Origin: a virus
IMG/VR virus record: IMGVR_UViG_3300022200_000020
Span: 62,001 to 126,000 of that record
Direction: 5' to 3' (one strand)
DNA length: 64,000 nt
Positions 44,180-52,942 of this stretch are shown here, piece by piece (the first letter of the stretch is position 1; every line of letters begins with the position of its first letter). A program made the position numbers and the translations under genes. The notes under the pieces were generated by a model. That model was given only the letters and a program-made list of their open reading frames with translations. It did not search any database and was not told the DNA's origin.

Positions 44180-44917
44180 TTAATAATCTTCTTTTAATGT
44201 CTCTTTAAAATCTTTTGATTTTCTACCATCCCAGTTTTGCCCCCACACTCTTTCCGATGCTATATGTATTGCAATAATTTCGGGGATTAATATACGTCGG
44301 CTCCTGTGCCACATTTTTGAAAACAATAAATCACAATGATCGAAGCCATTTTTTTCTGTGAAGGGATATTTTTCAAAATAATCCATGTGAGCCATTTGAA
44401 AAAATCCTAGTGGATTCCAACCATCAAATTTACCACCATCTCCCTGCTGACCATAATAATGACATATCCTTGCACCAACAGACAAATTATCTAAATCAAC
44501 AAGCCAATTATCCTTTATTAATTTATTAGGGTTATCAATGTATTTCAAGAGTTCAGGCATATTATTAAAATTCACTCTATCACACCCATAAAGATTTTGT
44601 TTGTTCCAACTCATTTCGGAAAAAACTCTTTTAGTAATAGGAGGAAATAAAATATCAGAGTCTAAAAATAATACCCAGTCATTTTCTTTTATTAGTTCAA
44701 GTGCTTTGTTTATTCCCTTGAATTTATTAAATTTCCCGTTATCATTGAAATCACAAAAGACAGGTGTTAATCCATATGTGTGGCATATATCAATTGTAGC
44801 TTTATCTTCTTTAACAGTGCAGATATACCACTTTTTAAAAAGGTTTTGGTTTATTAGCGCACTCCACGCTAAAAAATCAGAATAGTTAACGCAGACAGTA
44901 ATTGCGATTGGCTTCAT
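44180..44917 (-). CDS. GT2-like glycosyltransferase
   Basis: 245 aa. The N-terminal Rossmann-like half ends in the metal-binding motif DWVLFLDSDILFPP (DxD, about 85). The acceptor half has GWNPLGFFQMAHMDYFEKYP and GFDHCDLLFSKMW. It lacks a membrane anchor. With the GT-B enzyme at 21-22 kb it makes two sugar transferases, suggesting DNA, capsid or surface glycosylation. Confidence 0.75.
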   Translation of the reverse strand: MKPIAITVCVNYSDFLAWSALINQNLFKKWYICTVKEDKATIDICHTYGLTPVFCDFNDNGKFNKFKGINKALELIKENDWVLFLDSDILFPPITKRVFSEMSWNKQNLYGCDRVNFNNMPELLKYIDNPNKLIKDNWLVDLDNLSVGARICHYYGQQGDGGKFDGWNPLGFFQMAHMDYFEKYPFTEKNGFDHCDLLFSKMWHRSRRILIPEIIAIHIASERVWGQNWDGRKSKDFKETLKEDY

Positions 44918-44994
44918 TTTTATTATAAATAGAAAATTTATATGCCATTAGCATATTTTTATTATAAAAAATCAATATTTATAATAAAAATATT

Positions 44995-45348
44995 ATGTTG
45001 AATATTTACAAGATAAATAAAAACTTTGAAAAAATATTTGAAGGTGTAATTTCTAATAAAAAAATTCTTAGTGAGGGAAGATATGACAACGATGCTGACG
45101 AATTTACACCTCATGGTTATTATACAGTAAGTAATAGCGGAGGATATGAAATAGAATTACATGTTAGTGGCGATGCCGCTAGATTGAGAAGTTTTAATGG
45201 TGGGCAACCTGTTGTAACTGATTGGCTTGAAATAGAACATGTTCAAATAGATGATGTTGATGATGAAGGTGACCAAGAATCCATTCCTGTAATTGACCCA
45301 AACGGTTATAATATTCCTTTAAATATGGTAATGAGAATGCATAGATAA
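44995..45348 (+). CDS. Hypothetical protein with internal ILSE|G site
   Basis: 117 aa. The first 27 residues are helical and end KKILSEGRYDND, a good prohead-protease-type site. The rest is a small beta domain (GYYTVSNSGGYEIELHVSGD, DWLEIEHVQIDDVDDEGD). It may be another head-internal protein with a longer leader. Bidirectional terminator follows. Confidence 0.55.
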   Translation: MLNIYKINKNFEKIFEGVISNKKILSEGRYDNDADEFTPHGYYTVSNSGGYEIELHVSGDAARLRSFNGGQPVVTDWLEIEHVQIDDVDDEGDQESIPVIDPNGYNIPLNMVMRMHR

Positions 45349-45383
45349 AAAAGTCCCAATATTATTAATATTGGGACTTTTTT
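45347..45383. terminator. Bidirectional intrinsic terminator
   Basis: AAAAAAGTCCCAATATT pairs perfectly with AATATTGGGACTTTTTT between convergent genes. Confidence 0.88.
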
Positions 45384-45388
45384 ATCTA

Positions 45389-46003
45389 TTAAAAATACAA
45401 TAATGTCATACCATTTTTTTTAACATCTTTATCGTTAAAACCAAATTCTCTTAAAGAGTCATATAGTTTATCCATTCTTACTGGGTCAAAAATAATATGA
45501 TAACCATTTAAAGTATTATTGATAATTAAAGCACTACCCTCATTTTTACAATATAATTTTCGATTATCGTATAAAATTTGAATAAGATCAAGGCGCAATT
45601 TTTCATTATTTAATTCATCTACATCTAAAATAAATTTTTTAAATAATGAGTTACATTGACCATAAGCTTTATGATAGGCACCTTCATAGGTTCTATAATT
45701 ATTTTGTTCAGCATATTGTGCTAGAATAACCATTAGTTTCTTAGCTACTGCTACATAGCTCTTGGGATTAATTTCTAAATAAGCCCTAGCATTTTTAGTT
45801 TCACATTGATCTATAATTTTACCAATTAATTTATCATAATCAGCCATAGAAAAAATGTAATAAAAACGAATGAGTTTTTCACCAGTTTTCATTTCCTCAT
45901 TACCAGCATCTTTACGACGCTTAATAATTTGAATTCTATAACAAGTATGTTCATTGGTAAAATCTAAAAAATTATGCAGAAATTCTATATTATTTACTTT
46001 CAT
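45389..46003 (-). CDS. Hypothetical protein (204 aa)
   Basis: 204 aa: IQIIKRRKDAGNEEMKTGEK, RAYLEINPKSYVAVAKKLM, GYHIIFDPVRMDKLYDSLRE. An alpha/beta protein conserved-looking in layout but not recognised. Overlaps the upstream gene by 14 nt. Confidence 0.6.
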   Translation of the reverse strand: MKVNNIEFLHNFLDFTNEHTCYRIQIIKRRKDAGNEEMKTGEKLIRFYYIFSMADYDKLIGKIIDQCETKNARAYLEINPKSYVAVAKKLMVILAQYAEQNNYRTYEGAYHKAYGQCNSLFKKFILDVDELNNEKLRLDLIQILYDNRKLYCKNEGSALIINNTLNGYHIIFDPVRMDKLYDSLREFGFNDKDVKKNGMTLLYF

Positions 46004-46439
46004 TATATTCTGTTAAAAAAACGTGATAAAATTGTGGATAATTTTTCTCCAAGTACTGTTGAAAATTATCACTTTCTTTTTGTTCGTCATAAAAATCAAA
46101 AAAATCCATATCTCCCATCACATAGATATAATGGTCTATGATTTGATCAGGATTCATTTTCTTATAACCGTAGAAATCTAACTGGGGTACTCCACTGCTA
46201 TCATAATATAAACAATTCATGAACTGTTTATTATATTCATAAAATTTGGGCAGATACTGAAGATGTACTTGATAGCAAATTTCCCCATTATTATCTTCGG
46301 TATCTTTTTTTATGGAGATAAAACGCAAAACCACACCATCATCTATATCCTGATCATATAAACCATAATCAGAACAATTTTTTACTTTGAGTAAAACATT
46401 CTCTTTTTGTTTGAGATTAATTAATTTTTTAGCTTTCAT
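45990..46439 (-). CDS. Hypothetical protein (149 aa)
   Basis: 149 aa, Tyr/Asp-rich (CSDYGLYDQDIDDGVVLRF, YGYKKMNPDQIIDHYIYV). Not recognised. Confidence 0.6.
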   Translation of the reverse strand: MKAKKLINLKQKENVLLKVKNCSDYGLYDQDIDDGVVLRFISIKKDTEDNNGEICYQVHLQYLPKFYEYNKQFMNCLYYDSSGVPQLDFYGYKKMNPDQIIDHYIYVMGDMDFFDFYDEQKESDNFQQYLEKNYPQFYHVFLTEYNESK

Positions 46440-46489
46440 AAAAGTTCTTTAGTTTTAAAAATATGGTTTTTAATATATTATTTTCACTT

Positions 46490-46765
46490 TTAATATTTAT
46501 TACTTCTTTTTCGTTCAAATAAACATATTCTGAGCTTTCGCAGAATGCATCTATTTCCTTTATTTTTTTGTTCTAACCGATAGTAAGATTCAATCAACAA
46601 AAGATGATTAACAACCCTAATTATTTCTTTATCGCTAAAGCTGGTTTTTAAAAAAATAGGTTTATAAAAATGATCATATAAATAATTATTCCAAGCCTTA
46701 TAGGTGAAAACTTCTTCAATGAATTTAGCTTGTTTAAAGTTGGCTAATAATTCATTATTTGCCAT
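46490..46765 (-). CDS. Hypothetical protein (91 aa)
   Basis: 91 aa from ATG 46765 (a TTG start five codons upstream is possible). ANFKQAKFIEEVFTYKAWNN and a very basic C-terminus (RCILRKLRICLFERKR). Not recognised. Confidence 0.5.
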   Translation of the reverse strand: MANNELLANFKQAKFIEEVFTYKAWNNYLYDHFYKPIFLKTSFSDKEIIRVVNHLLLIESYYRLEQKNKGNRCILRKLRICLFERKRSNKY

Positions 46766-46861
46766 TGCACCAACATTCAAATAATGAATAATTCAACATC
46801 ATTAAAAGTTTTCAAGATAGGTTTTAAGCTATCTGATAATAATTCAGTGATATTGCTGGCA

Positions 46862-47251
46862 TCAGTTTTTTTTGAATTGGTCATAATCGTAACATTTTAC
46901 TTCGTTGTTAATAAAACCTACCTCACCATTGCATGAATTAACAAATCTAATTTCAGCAAAGGTTAATGGCCGACCTATTTGTTCAATTTTTTCTACATAT
47001 TCTTGTTTTAACCACCCATTATTTAATAATTCCGTTTTGGCAAATTGTGGATCATCAATTTTTGATTCTTTCTGATTGTGGTTAAAATCATTAATATTTA
47101 TTAGAATTTTAATTACAAATGTTTTATTTTCATTTGCATAAACAATTCTAGTATTTCCCTCATTTTCATAGAAAAACAATTCACCATCAACAATTACACA
47201 TTGTTGTTTAAGATCATTAATTAAACTTTCTTGTTGAATTTCATTTTTCAT
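46862..47251 (-). CDS. Hypothetical protein, probably frameshifted at an A8 run
   Basis: 129 aa ending at TGA just after AAAAAAAAC. In the neighbouring register the text continues DASNITELLSDSLKPILK to a stop near 46783, so the natural protein is likely about 28 residues longer. Contains a NEVKCYDYDQF end and a GNTRIVYANENKTFVIKILI strand pair. Function unknown. The shift is at a homopolymer and may be a base-count error or slippage. Confidence 0.5.
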   Translation of the reverse strand: MKNEIQQESLINDLKQQCVIVDGELFFYENEGNTRIVYANENKTFVIKILININDFNHNQKESKIDDPQFAKTELLNNGWLKQEYVEKIEQIGRPLTFAEIRFVNSCNGEVGFINNEVKCYDYDQFKKN

Positions 47252-47295
47252 AACTAAATAATTTTTTTAACAAGTGAATTACTATTATTATGACA

Positions 47296-47326
47296 TAAAG
47301 ATACAATTAAATTTTGTTAATTCCTA
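47296..47326 (-). promoter_or_regulatory. Bacteroidota-type promoter (TAG variant)
   Basis: Minus strand: TAG 47326-47324, 20-nt spacer, TATCTTTA 47303-47296. Confidence 0.6.
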
Positions 47327-47332
47327 ATTAAT

Positions 47333-47899
47333 TTAGAAAAACAGTAAAAATACATTCAGGAAAAAAGAACTAACAATAGCTCCCTGAATCCATTTATAAT
47401 AACTCTTATCTATTTGTTCTTTTTCGGGCAATCCATAATAAAGATGGGCAACTCCATAAAACAAATCACCCAGTAATTTATTTGTTAGTGCCATATTCAC
47501 AAAAATAGAATTAGGTAGTTCTTGATTGATTAAAATAATGGCCATTAAGCATGTTACAAACCATGCGAAGCCCTTCACGCTACTTTTATTCACATGTTGA
47601 GTCAGTATGAACTGAATCAACAAAAATACCCCAAAACAGCTTAAAAACCATATTAAATGGCTACCTTCATTAAGGTGATAATATACAATGAAAATATCTA
47701 GCATGAACCAAATTCCATTCCTTAAACGTTGACCTTTACTATCTGCCTTTATGGAATAAAGAAGCTCGTAAGAAATATTGTAACAACAAACAATTAGGGG
47801 GATCATCGCATATTTTTCATTGACAGCAATCAATATAAAAAATATGTATGTTAGTGCCCAACATATTGCACCCAACCATTTAAGATGATTATATTTCAC
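47333..47899 (-). CDS. Multi-pass membrane protein (188 aa)
   Basis: 188 aa with about six hydrophobic segments (WLGAICWALTYIFFILIAV, LIWFLSCFGVFLLIQFIL, AWFVTCLMAIILI). No transporter signature recognised. Possibly an integral inner-membrane phage protein. Confidence 0.6.
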   Translation of the reverse strand: MKYNHLKWLGAICWALTYIFFILIAVNEKYAMIPLIVCCYNISYELLYSIKADSKGQRLRNGIWFMLDIFIVYYHLNEGSHLIWFLSCFGVFLLIQFILTQHVNKSSVKGFAWFVTCLMAIILINQELPNSIFVNMALTNKLLGDLFYGVAHLYYGLPEKEQIDKSYYKWIQGAIVSSFFLNVFLLFF

Positions 47900-47916
47900 G
47901 TTTGTAACATTTAAGT

Positions 47917-48192
47917 TTACAACCAGTAAACTAGGAGATTATTTTGAGCATCTTGTTCATACTCTTTTTTAGCTTCTGAAAATGCTTCTCTGCCATACCA
48001 ATAAGCACTAATCTTAGCGGGTTTTGTTGCATCTAAAGCATGATATGCCCTATTTGCTTCATCAGTAGTTTCAAACACAAATGTTTCTTCACAGTACATC
48101 TGTGTTACTGCAATAGGATTAAACCCAGCATTTTTAATTATGGAGATACCTTTGTCAAAGTCCTCTAATAATAATTTGTGATTATATTCCAT
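47917..48192 (-). CDS. Conserved small phage protein (91 aa)
   Basis: 91 aa from ATG 48192, the first start after the promoter. LLLEDFDKGISIIKNAGFNP, CEETFVFETTDEANRAYHAL and GREAFSEAKKEYEQDA form a compact alpha/beta unit I associate with phage hypothetical proteins. The open frame runs further upstream into a membrane gene, but the promoter argues for this start. Confidence 0.6.
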   Translation of the reverse strand: MEYNHKLLLEDFDKGISIIKNAGFNPIAVTQMYCEETFVFETTDEANRAYHALDATKPAKISAYWYGREAFSEAKKEYEQDAQNNLLVYWL

Positions 48193-48514
48193 AGTAGTTT
48201 TTTTAGTACTCAACAAAGATAGTGAATTTCGTTTAAAATACCAATTTATTGACAAATTTTTCTTAAAAAGAAAATAAACTAAAAATGGAGATATTGTGAA
48301 TAAAATATCAGGGATTGAATTTTTAAGATAAAAAGCTCCCATTACGATAATGCTGTCATAAGCTTCTTTTAATAGGGCAATAACAAAACAGGCTAAAAAA
48401 GCATAACTTATTTTGTTATTATGTATTCCGATCACAAAAAAAAAATAATCCTATGGTGAAGTGCCTCCCCCATCCGTTTGGATCAATTACCCACTTATGA
48501 AAAATAATATCCAT
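48193..48514 (-). pseudogene. Membrane protein frameshifted at a T10 run
   Basis: ATG 48514 reads FHKWVIDPNGWGRHFTIGLF into a run of ten T; with nine T it continues VIGIHNNKISYAFLACFVIA, LLKEAYDSII, IPDILFTISPFLVYFLF. The pattern (W-x-H-F, KEAYD, DILFTI) is that of small phage/VanZ-like membrane proteins. The frame then runs without a stop into the next gene. Base-count error or slippage possible. Confidence 0.45.
48214..48244 (-). promoter_or_regulatory. Bacteroidota-type promoter
   Basis: Minus strand: TTG 48244-48242, 20-nt spacer, TATCTTTG 48221-48214. Confidence 0.8.
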
Positions 48515-48566
48515 TTTAGTTGTATTTTAGATTAAAAATAAGAAAATTTAAATGGAAAGACAAATA

Positions 48567-48602
48567 AAAAAACATCATTTAAATTAATAAATGATGTTTT
48601 AA
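48567..48602 (-). terminator. Intrinsic terminator
   Basis: AAAACATCATTT pairs with AAATGATGTTTT; T run on the minus-strand side after the kinase-like gene. Confidence 0.75.
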
Positions 48603-48622
48603 GTTATAGATTAATACAACAT

Positions 48623-49192
48623 TTAACGATGCATTGCTATATCATCTACATCGAATATTTTCAAATTACCTTTATTATCATATCCTAAATTTTCTGCTGA
48701 TATGTCAGGGGCTTGAACCCCCATTCTTATTAATGTACTATATATATCAGTAATTTCTTCAGCAAATTTGGTTAATTCGTCATCACTTGTAATCTTTAAA
48801 TCATCTTCTAAATCTGTTCCCGGAAGATCAGCTATACTATAACCTATATCATCCAATGCCCCCATTAATTGTGAAAAAAGATTTTCTATCTCAGAATCTT
48901 GATCTAAAAGTTCAACTATTATATAATAGTCATCATTAACAATATCTGCATGATATATTTTTGCAACAGATGGTATATCCTCCCCTACAATGGATTTGGC
49001 TATATCGTATTCTGATTTAGACGATGTTATTTTTAAAACCTTTCCTGTTTCACCAATAGTATAAGCAGTTCCAAACTCGCCTGATCCCATATAATGTAAA
49101 TCATCTCCATCTATACCTAAACTTCTTAAATAACTATCTTTAGTTTGTTCTTCTTTTATAAAAGAAAACATCTCAGAAATAATATTTTTCAT
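48623..49192 (-). CDS. Protein-kinase-like protein with capsid-targeting-like N-terminus
   Basis: 189 aa. The N-terminus MKNIISEM fits the packaged pattern (cut after ISE). A kinase-like fold follows: glycine loop YMGSGEFGTAYTIG (35), Lys strand GKVLKIT, hinge DYYIIVELL, and a catalytic-loop/DFG-like segment APDISAENLGYDNKGN then LKIFDVDD. Short for a kinase, with an acidic helical middle. A head-delivered kinase could phosphorylate host proteins at once after injection. Activity is inferred from motifs only. Confidence 0.7.
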   Translation of the reverse strand: MKNIISEMFSFIKEEQTKDSYLRSLGIDGDDLHYMGSGEFGTAYTIGETGKVLKITSSKSEYDIAKSIVGEDIPSVAKIYHADIVNDDYYIIVELLDQDSEIENLFSQLMGALDDIGYSIADLPGTDLEDDLKITSDDELTKFAEEITDIYSTLIRMGVQAPDISAENLGYDNKGNLKIFDVDDIAMHR

Positions 49193-49263
49193 TTATAAAT
49201 AAATAGTTATTACAACAACCTTCTTTCACTATTTATTAAGGTAAAACAAAATAATATATACCT

Positions 49264-49734
49264 TTGATAATATATATAAATGAAAATATTTCTTCTGATT
49301 CAATAATTGTTTATCACGGAACTAATAATCAATTTCAAAAATTTAATGATAATGCTCCCATATTTTTTGTAGATGATATAGAAATAGCTCGAACATATGG
49401 GAGATATATAATTAAAGCTATATTAACAATGGATAATCCTATATATTTTGACTTTAATAATGGGTCAACATTTTATTTTCAAGATCGTTGGTTTGTTCCA
49501 TCAGCTTTAGCACTTTTCATGAGAGAGATTCATAACGACATGAAAAAATTTTATAGTTTGGACGATGATCTAATAGATGAGCTAGAAAGCCATGACTTTA
49601 GTGCCCTCTCAGGAGATTTAGATGGGATGGTCATGGAAAATATAAAAGATAGTTCAGGAGAGTTATTTTCTTCTCATAATTCTGCTAATAATTACGTAGT
49701 TTTTAATACCAATCAAATAAAAATTATTAAATAA
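49264..49734 (+). CDS. ADP-ribosyltransferase-like protein, TTG start, capsid-targeting-like N-terminus
   Basis: 156 aa. Initiation at TTG (49264) is chosen because it gives MIIYINEN, identical over eight residues to the start of the protein at 208-945. SIIVYHGTNNQFQKF at 13 is the first ART motif, IFFVDDIEIARTYGR the second (FxxDxxxAxxY type). A Glu-rich C-terminal third may hold the catalytic Glu. Read divergently from the kinase-like gene, so both packaged candidates share an intergenic region. Confidence 0.75.
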   Translation: MIIYINENISSDSIIVYHGTNNQFQKFNDNAPIFFVDDIEIARTYGRYIIKAILTMDNPIYFDFNNGSTFYFQDRWFVPSALALFMREIHNDMKKFYSLDDDLIDELESHDFSALSGDLDGMVMENIKDSSGELFSSHNSANNYVVFNTNQIKIIK

Positions 49735-49742
49735 AAACCCAT

Positions 49743-50789
49743 ATGCCATTAACAATATTTTTTAAAAGCTTTGAAAATACCCGTATTCTGGAAAATGTAC
49801 AATTAGCCGATAAGTTATATTTTAAAGCTGGGAAACTTACCAGTGAAGATAAAGATATAATATTAAGTATTACAAAAGGTGATAATTTCACTAAAATAAT
49901 TACAGATTTTTTTTATTATTATAAGGAGACTAAACCATTTTTAAGTATTAATAAAATTATTAAAAATCTTGAAATACTTTACATTGAGGTTAAAAATTAT
50001 GACAAAAATGTTTACCCAATTGAAGGATATGATATTTTAAATCCTTTTCCAGTGGGATCAATAATTGATGCTATTGAAAAAAGGAAAAAAATTATTTCTT
50101 TTATTAATAGTCTACCATCTATTGCAAAAAGAAATATGAAAAATGATATACGTGAAATGCGTAATCCATCTAAATTGAAAAAATATTTTGATCAATTTGA
50201 ATATTTCATAGCACATTATAAATTACTCTCTAATAGAGATAAATCTATACAGGTTGGTATATTAAAAAAAATGTTTAATGGGAATAATACTACTTTAAGT
50301 GATTTGCTGCAATTTGTTGAAGATAAAGAAAACCTTTTAGGTGGTGCAGATTTTACAAAAAATGATATAATAAAAATGGCTGAATCTAATGACTTTCATA
50401 TAATATATGAAAGTGGAAATCACATGATAGTAGAAGTTAATTCAGCACAGGGTATAAAGGCAATAGGATGTAATTCATTTTGGTGTTTTACTTACGGTTC
50501 AGGTTTCCAAGGAGCAATGAGTGATTGGCAAAAATATAGTTATAATGATATTGTTTACGTTATTATTGACTTTAGTGAAGATTCTGACTCAGCAGATTTT
50601 ATGCATGTTGTAATCAAACCACTTATGGAGGATAATGAATTGATTGAATATGATGATGAATTTTACGAGCAACATCCAATTTTTAATATGGCCAATGAAA
50701 ACTATTCTAATCCTTATTTTATATTAGAAAATTTATTTGGTTCAAATTACATAGATATAATAAAAAAATATTTAAATTTCGATGAGTAA
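49743..50789 (+). CDS. Hypothetical protein (348 aa), possible packaged protein
   Basis: 348 aa. It starts MPLTIFFKSFENTR, weakly like the leader pattern. Helical through 210; then HMIVEVNSAQGIKAIGCNSF, WCFTYGSGFQGAMSDW, IVYVIIDFSEDSDSADF. This beta module recalls domains in phage/plasmid polyvalent proteins that judge small-molecule or RNA states, but I cannot name it. Starts 8 nt after the ART gene. Confidence 0.5.
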   Translation: MPLTIFFKSFENTRILENVQLADKLYFKAGKLTSEDKDIILSITKGDNFTKIITDFFYYYKETKPFLSINKIIKNLEILYIEVKNYDKNVYPIEGYDILNPFPVGSIIDAIEKRKKIISFINSLPSIAKRNMKNDIREMRNPSKLKKYFDQFEYFIAHYKLLSNRDKSIQVGILKKMFNGNNTTLSDLLQFVEDKENLLGGADFTKNDIIKMAESNDFHIIYESGNHMIVEVNSAQGIKAIGCNSFWCFTYGSGFQGAMSDWQKYSYNDIVYVIIDFSEDSDSADFMHVVIKPLMEDNELIEYDDEFYEQHPIFNMANENYSNPYFILENLFGSNYIDIIKKYLNFDE

Positions 50790-50820
50790 AAAAACCACCA
50801 TCTAAATTAATAGATGGTGG
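50788..50820 (-). terminator. Intrinsic terminator
   Basis: CCACCATCTA/TAGATGGTGG followed on the minus strand by T7; ends the 608-aa gene. Confidence 0.8.
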
Positions 50821-50846
50821 ATCATGAAATATATTAAATATAAAAA

Positions 50847-52673
50847 TTATGTCATAAGGTCAATAATTGTATTTTTTTGCAACGTTTCATAGCGCAAATC
50901 AATATCGACCTTTTCTTCATTGATCAATTCACTTTCATCATAAATGATGTTGGCTCCTGCATCAATCAAAACTTGTTTCATAGAAATTGGTTTTGACCAC
51001 TGAGCAAACAGTGCATTTCGTGCTTGCTCAGATTTTCCACCCGGCATACTTACTGGGATATTACCAAAGTTTGCATCAAGAATAATAAAAGAAATTCCAT
51101 CGTTTTCAGGCAAAAACAAACCTACGATTGTACCTTTTCCTTTTGTTTCAGTTCGCACTTCAAACAAAAGATCATTAGGATCAAACATGTGATTCTTTTT
51201 AACTGAAGAAGCTCGGCCTACTACAATCTTATAGCTGCTTTTTTTATCACCTGTGAAAACATTCAACATGGCTAATGTTGGTTCACTTAAACCTTTACCT
51301 ACGTGCAGTAGTTCAGTTGCTCCATTTGGAGCATCGGTAATATCACCACTGTAAGTCAAACTGCCACTATTATAAGTGGAATTCCAACCAACTTTCTTAC
51401 CAAGACCAATTGCACTTAAGTCTAAATCTGTTCTACCATTTTCGGAGTTTTCCCAATAAACACCAGCAGCCATGTTACCATCTACTGTAATTTTTGTTCC
51501 AGTCGGAACATTTCCAATAAACATTTTTTCTGTACTAGGTAAAGCATAATCAATATTTGTTGGATAAAGAATATTCTTACCTTTTACATTCAATGATTCA
51601 ATAAATGAATAGTAAACCTGCATAAAAGAACGTTCGTAGTGTTCTTTTGTATTATTGCCCTTAGTCACGTAACTTTTTCCATTACGGATGCGGTAAAACA
51701 TATCTTGTGGGTTATTCATGCGTGTATTTAAAGCGTACAAAAGACGGATTTTCCGAAAATTATTAGCTTTTTCCAAAGCTTTAGTCAGCTCTTCACCATG
51801 AAACTCATTAAGTGCAGTAACACTATTCAAAAAGTCAATAGACATAGGAACATGGTGTTCTTTAGACAATTTAGACAACTTATTGATAATGCTAACATTA
51901 TTTTTATTAGCTTTTTTAAATGCTAGGAATAATGGTTTATACCGATTGAAAATCCCAGCTAACTTAATAAGATTATACTGCTTAATGTATTGTTCTACAT
52001 CAATTTTCGAAGTAAGAATAGCTGCAATAATTGCAGGGTTCTTAATAAGAGTTGTGCTATCAGTTGCCTTGTAAACCAAATATCGAACGAATTCCATCGG
52101 ATTCGATGGAAATACATTTTGGTCATCCATTACTCGAATAGCAGCTTCTTTATTTTTGATATTATCTACACTTGCAAACTTATAATCCAAAGCATTCAAG
52201 ATGTCAAAAACATCCTTAATTGTTTGTTCTTTCAGTGCAATTCCTGATTCAAATAAAGACACACATAGTTGCACTAGTTCGTCTTTTGAAACTCCACAGA
52301 TCACACGAATAGGAACCTTGCTTAGTTCAGGTACTTCTAAAATTTCATTAGGAAGGTAAATATAGCCATTTTGAATACCCAGAGCATCCATGCCATAAGT
52401 ACTAAAATAATGCAATAACTGATGAACCAACAGTTCTTCTTCTGTGGAATCCATAACAGTTGACCATGACTTGTGGAAAGTGGCATTAAGCTGATTTCCG
52501 TTCAACATTTCTTGATGGTAATATTCCATAATTTCTTTAGCACAATGAAGTGCAGAAGGATCAATAATATAACCAAAAGGTAAAGTCTGTGAAACAATAG
52601 TTTCACTCAAACTAGAAGATGTAGTTTTATCATTAAGTACTACATTAAAAAGATTCAAAGTTGTGTAAGTCAT
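50847..52673 (-). CDS. 608-aa protein with TerD-like C-terminal module
   Basis: 608 aa. Residues 1-330 are mostly helical (LLVHQLLHYFSTYGMDALG, LTKALEKANNFRKIRLLYAL), with MFYRIRNGKSYVTKG after them. The C-terminal 230 residues hold GRTDLDLSAIGLGKKVGW, LTYSGDITDAPNGATE and a SFIILDANFGNIPVSM strand. This DLDLS...YSGD...E arrangement resembles TerD/tellurite-type calcium-binding folds. It has higher GC than its neighbours and follows two copies of a structured leader hairpin, hinting at high, controlled expression. Role unknown. Confidence 0.65.
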   Translation of the reverse strand: MTYTTLNLFNVVLNDKTTSSSLSETIVSQTLPFGYIIDPSALHCAKEIMEYYHQEMLNGNQLNATFHKSWSTVMDSTEEELLVHQLLHYFSTYGMDALGIQNGYIYLPNEILEVPELSKVPIRVICGVSKDELVQLCVSLFESGIALKEQTIKDVFDILNALDYKFASVDNIKNKEAAIRVMDDQNVFPSNPMEFVRYLVYKATDSTTLIKNPAIIAAILTSKIDVEQYIKQYNLIKLAGIFNRYKPLFLAFKKANKNNVSIINKLSKLSKEHHVPMSIDFLNSVTALNEFHGEELTKALEKANNFRKIRLLYALNTRMNNPQDMFYRIRNGKSYVTKGNNTKEHYERSFMQVYYSFIESLNVKGKNILYPTNIDYALPSTEKMFIGNVPTGTKITVDGNMAAGVYWENSENGRTDLDLSAIGLGKKVGWNSTYNSGSLTYSGDITDAPNGATELLHVGKGLSEPTLAMLNVFTGDKKSSYKIVVGRASSVKKNHMFDPNDLLFEVRTETKGKGTIVGLFLPENDGISFIILDANFGNIPVSMPGGKSEQARNALFAQWSKPISMKQVLIDAGANIIYDESELINEEKVDIDLRYETLQKNTIIDLMT

Positions 52674-52699
52674 GATAGTTATTTTATTGTGTTTAAAAT

Positions 52700-52755
52700 A
52701 AGAACGAATAGTATTTTTTTAGAAATAAATTTTTTAGGAACTATTTTTGTCCTTT
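52700..52755 (-). ncRNA. Covarying leader hairpin, copy 3
   Basis: Outer stem AAGAAC/GTCCTT (written on the plus strand), inner stem ATAGT/ACTAT with conserved AGGA next to it. Lies in the 5' leader of the 608-aa gene. See copies at 52766 and 60052. Confidence 0.65.
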
Positions 52756-52765
52756 GTGTATTTTA

Positions 52766-52817
52766 AAAAAGCGAACAGTATGTATCCAAGTTTTATATAG
52801 GAACTGTTTATGCCTTT
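52766..52817 (-). ncRNA. Covarying leader hairpin, copy 2
   Basis: Inner stem ACAGT/ACTGT, outer AAAAGC/GCCTTT. Tandem with copy 3 and immediately downstream of the tRNA-like gene at 52821. Confidence 0.65.
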
Positions 52818-52820
52818 GTG

Positions 52821-52934
52821 TGATGGGGGATGGATTCGAACCACCGACCTAGAGATTATATTTTAAAGGAAGTTTTTTTGATAAATTCGAAAACTATTTG
52901 AGTTCTCCTGCTCTACCAACTGAGCTACCCCATC
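52821..52934 (-). tRNA. tRNA-like gene with a 48-nt anticodon loop
   Basis: Acceptor GATGGGG/CCCCATC (7 perfect pairs), D arm GCTC-AGTTGGTA-GAGC, T arm GGTGG-TTCGAAT-CCATC, and an anticodon stem GGAGA/TCTCT. The loop is 48 nt instead of 7 and contains a 20-nt sequence nearly repeated in the upstream RNA at about 53260. CTCAAA near the 5' side could be a displaced anticodon loop. Either an intervening sequence or an RNA no longer used in translation. Confidence 0.7.
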
Positions 52935-52942
52935 ATTTTTTA

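Noticed and set aside
46862-46880. Programmed -1 frameshift at A-AAA-AAC
   Set aside because: The -1 frame gives only a short peptide; the longer continuation is in the +1 register, so a base-count error or lesion is simpler.
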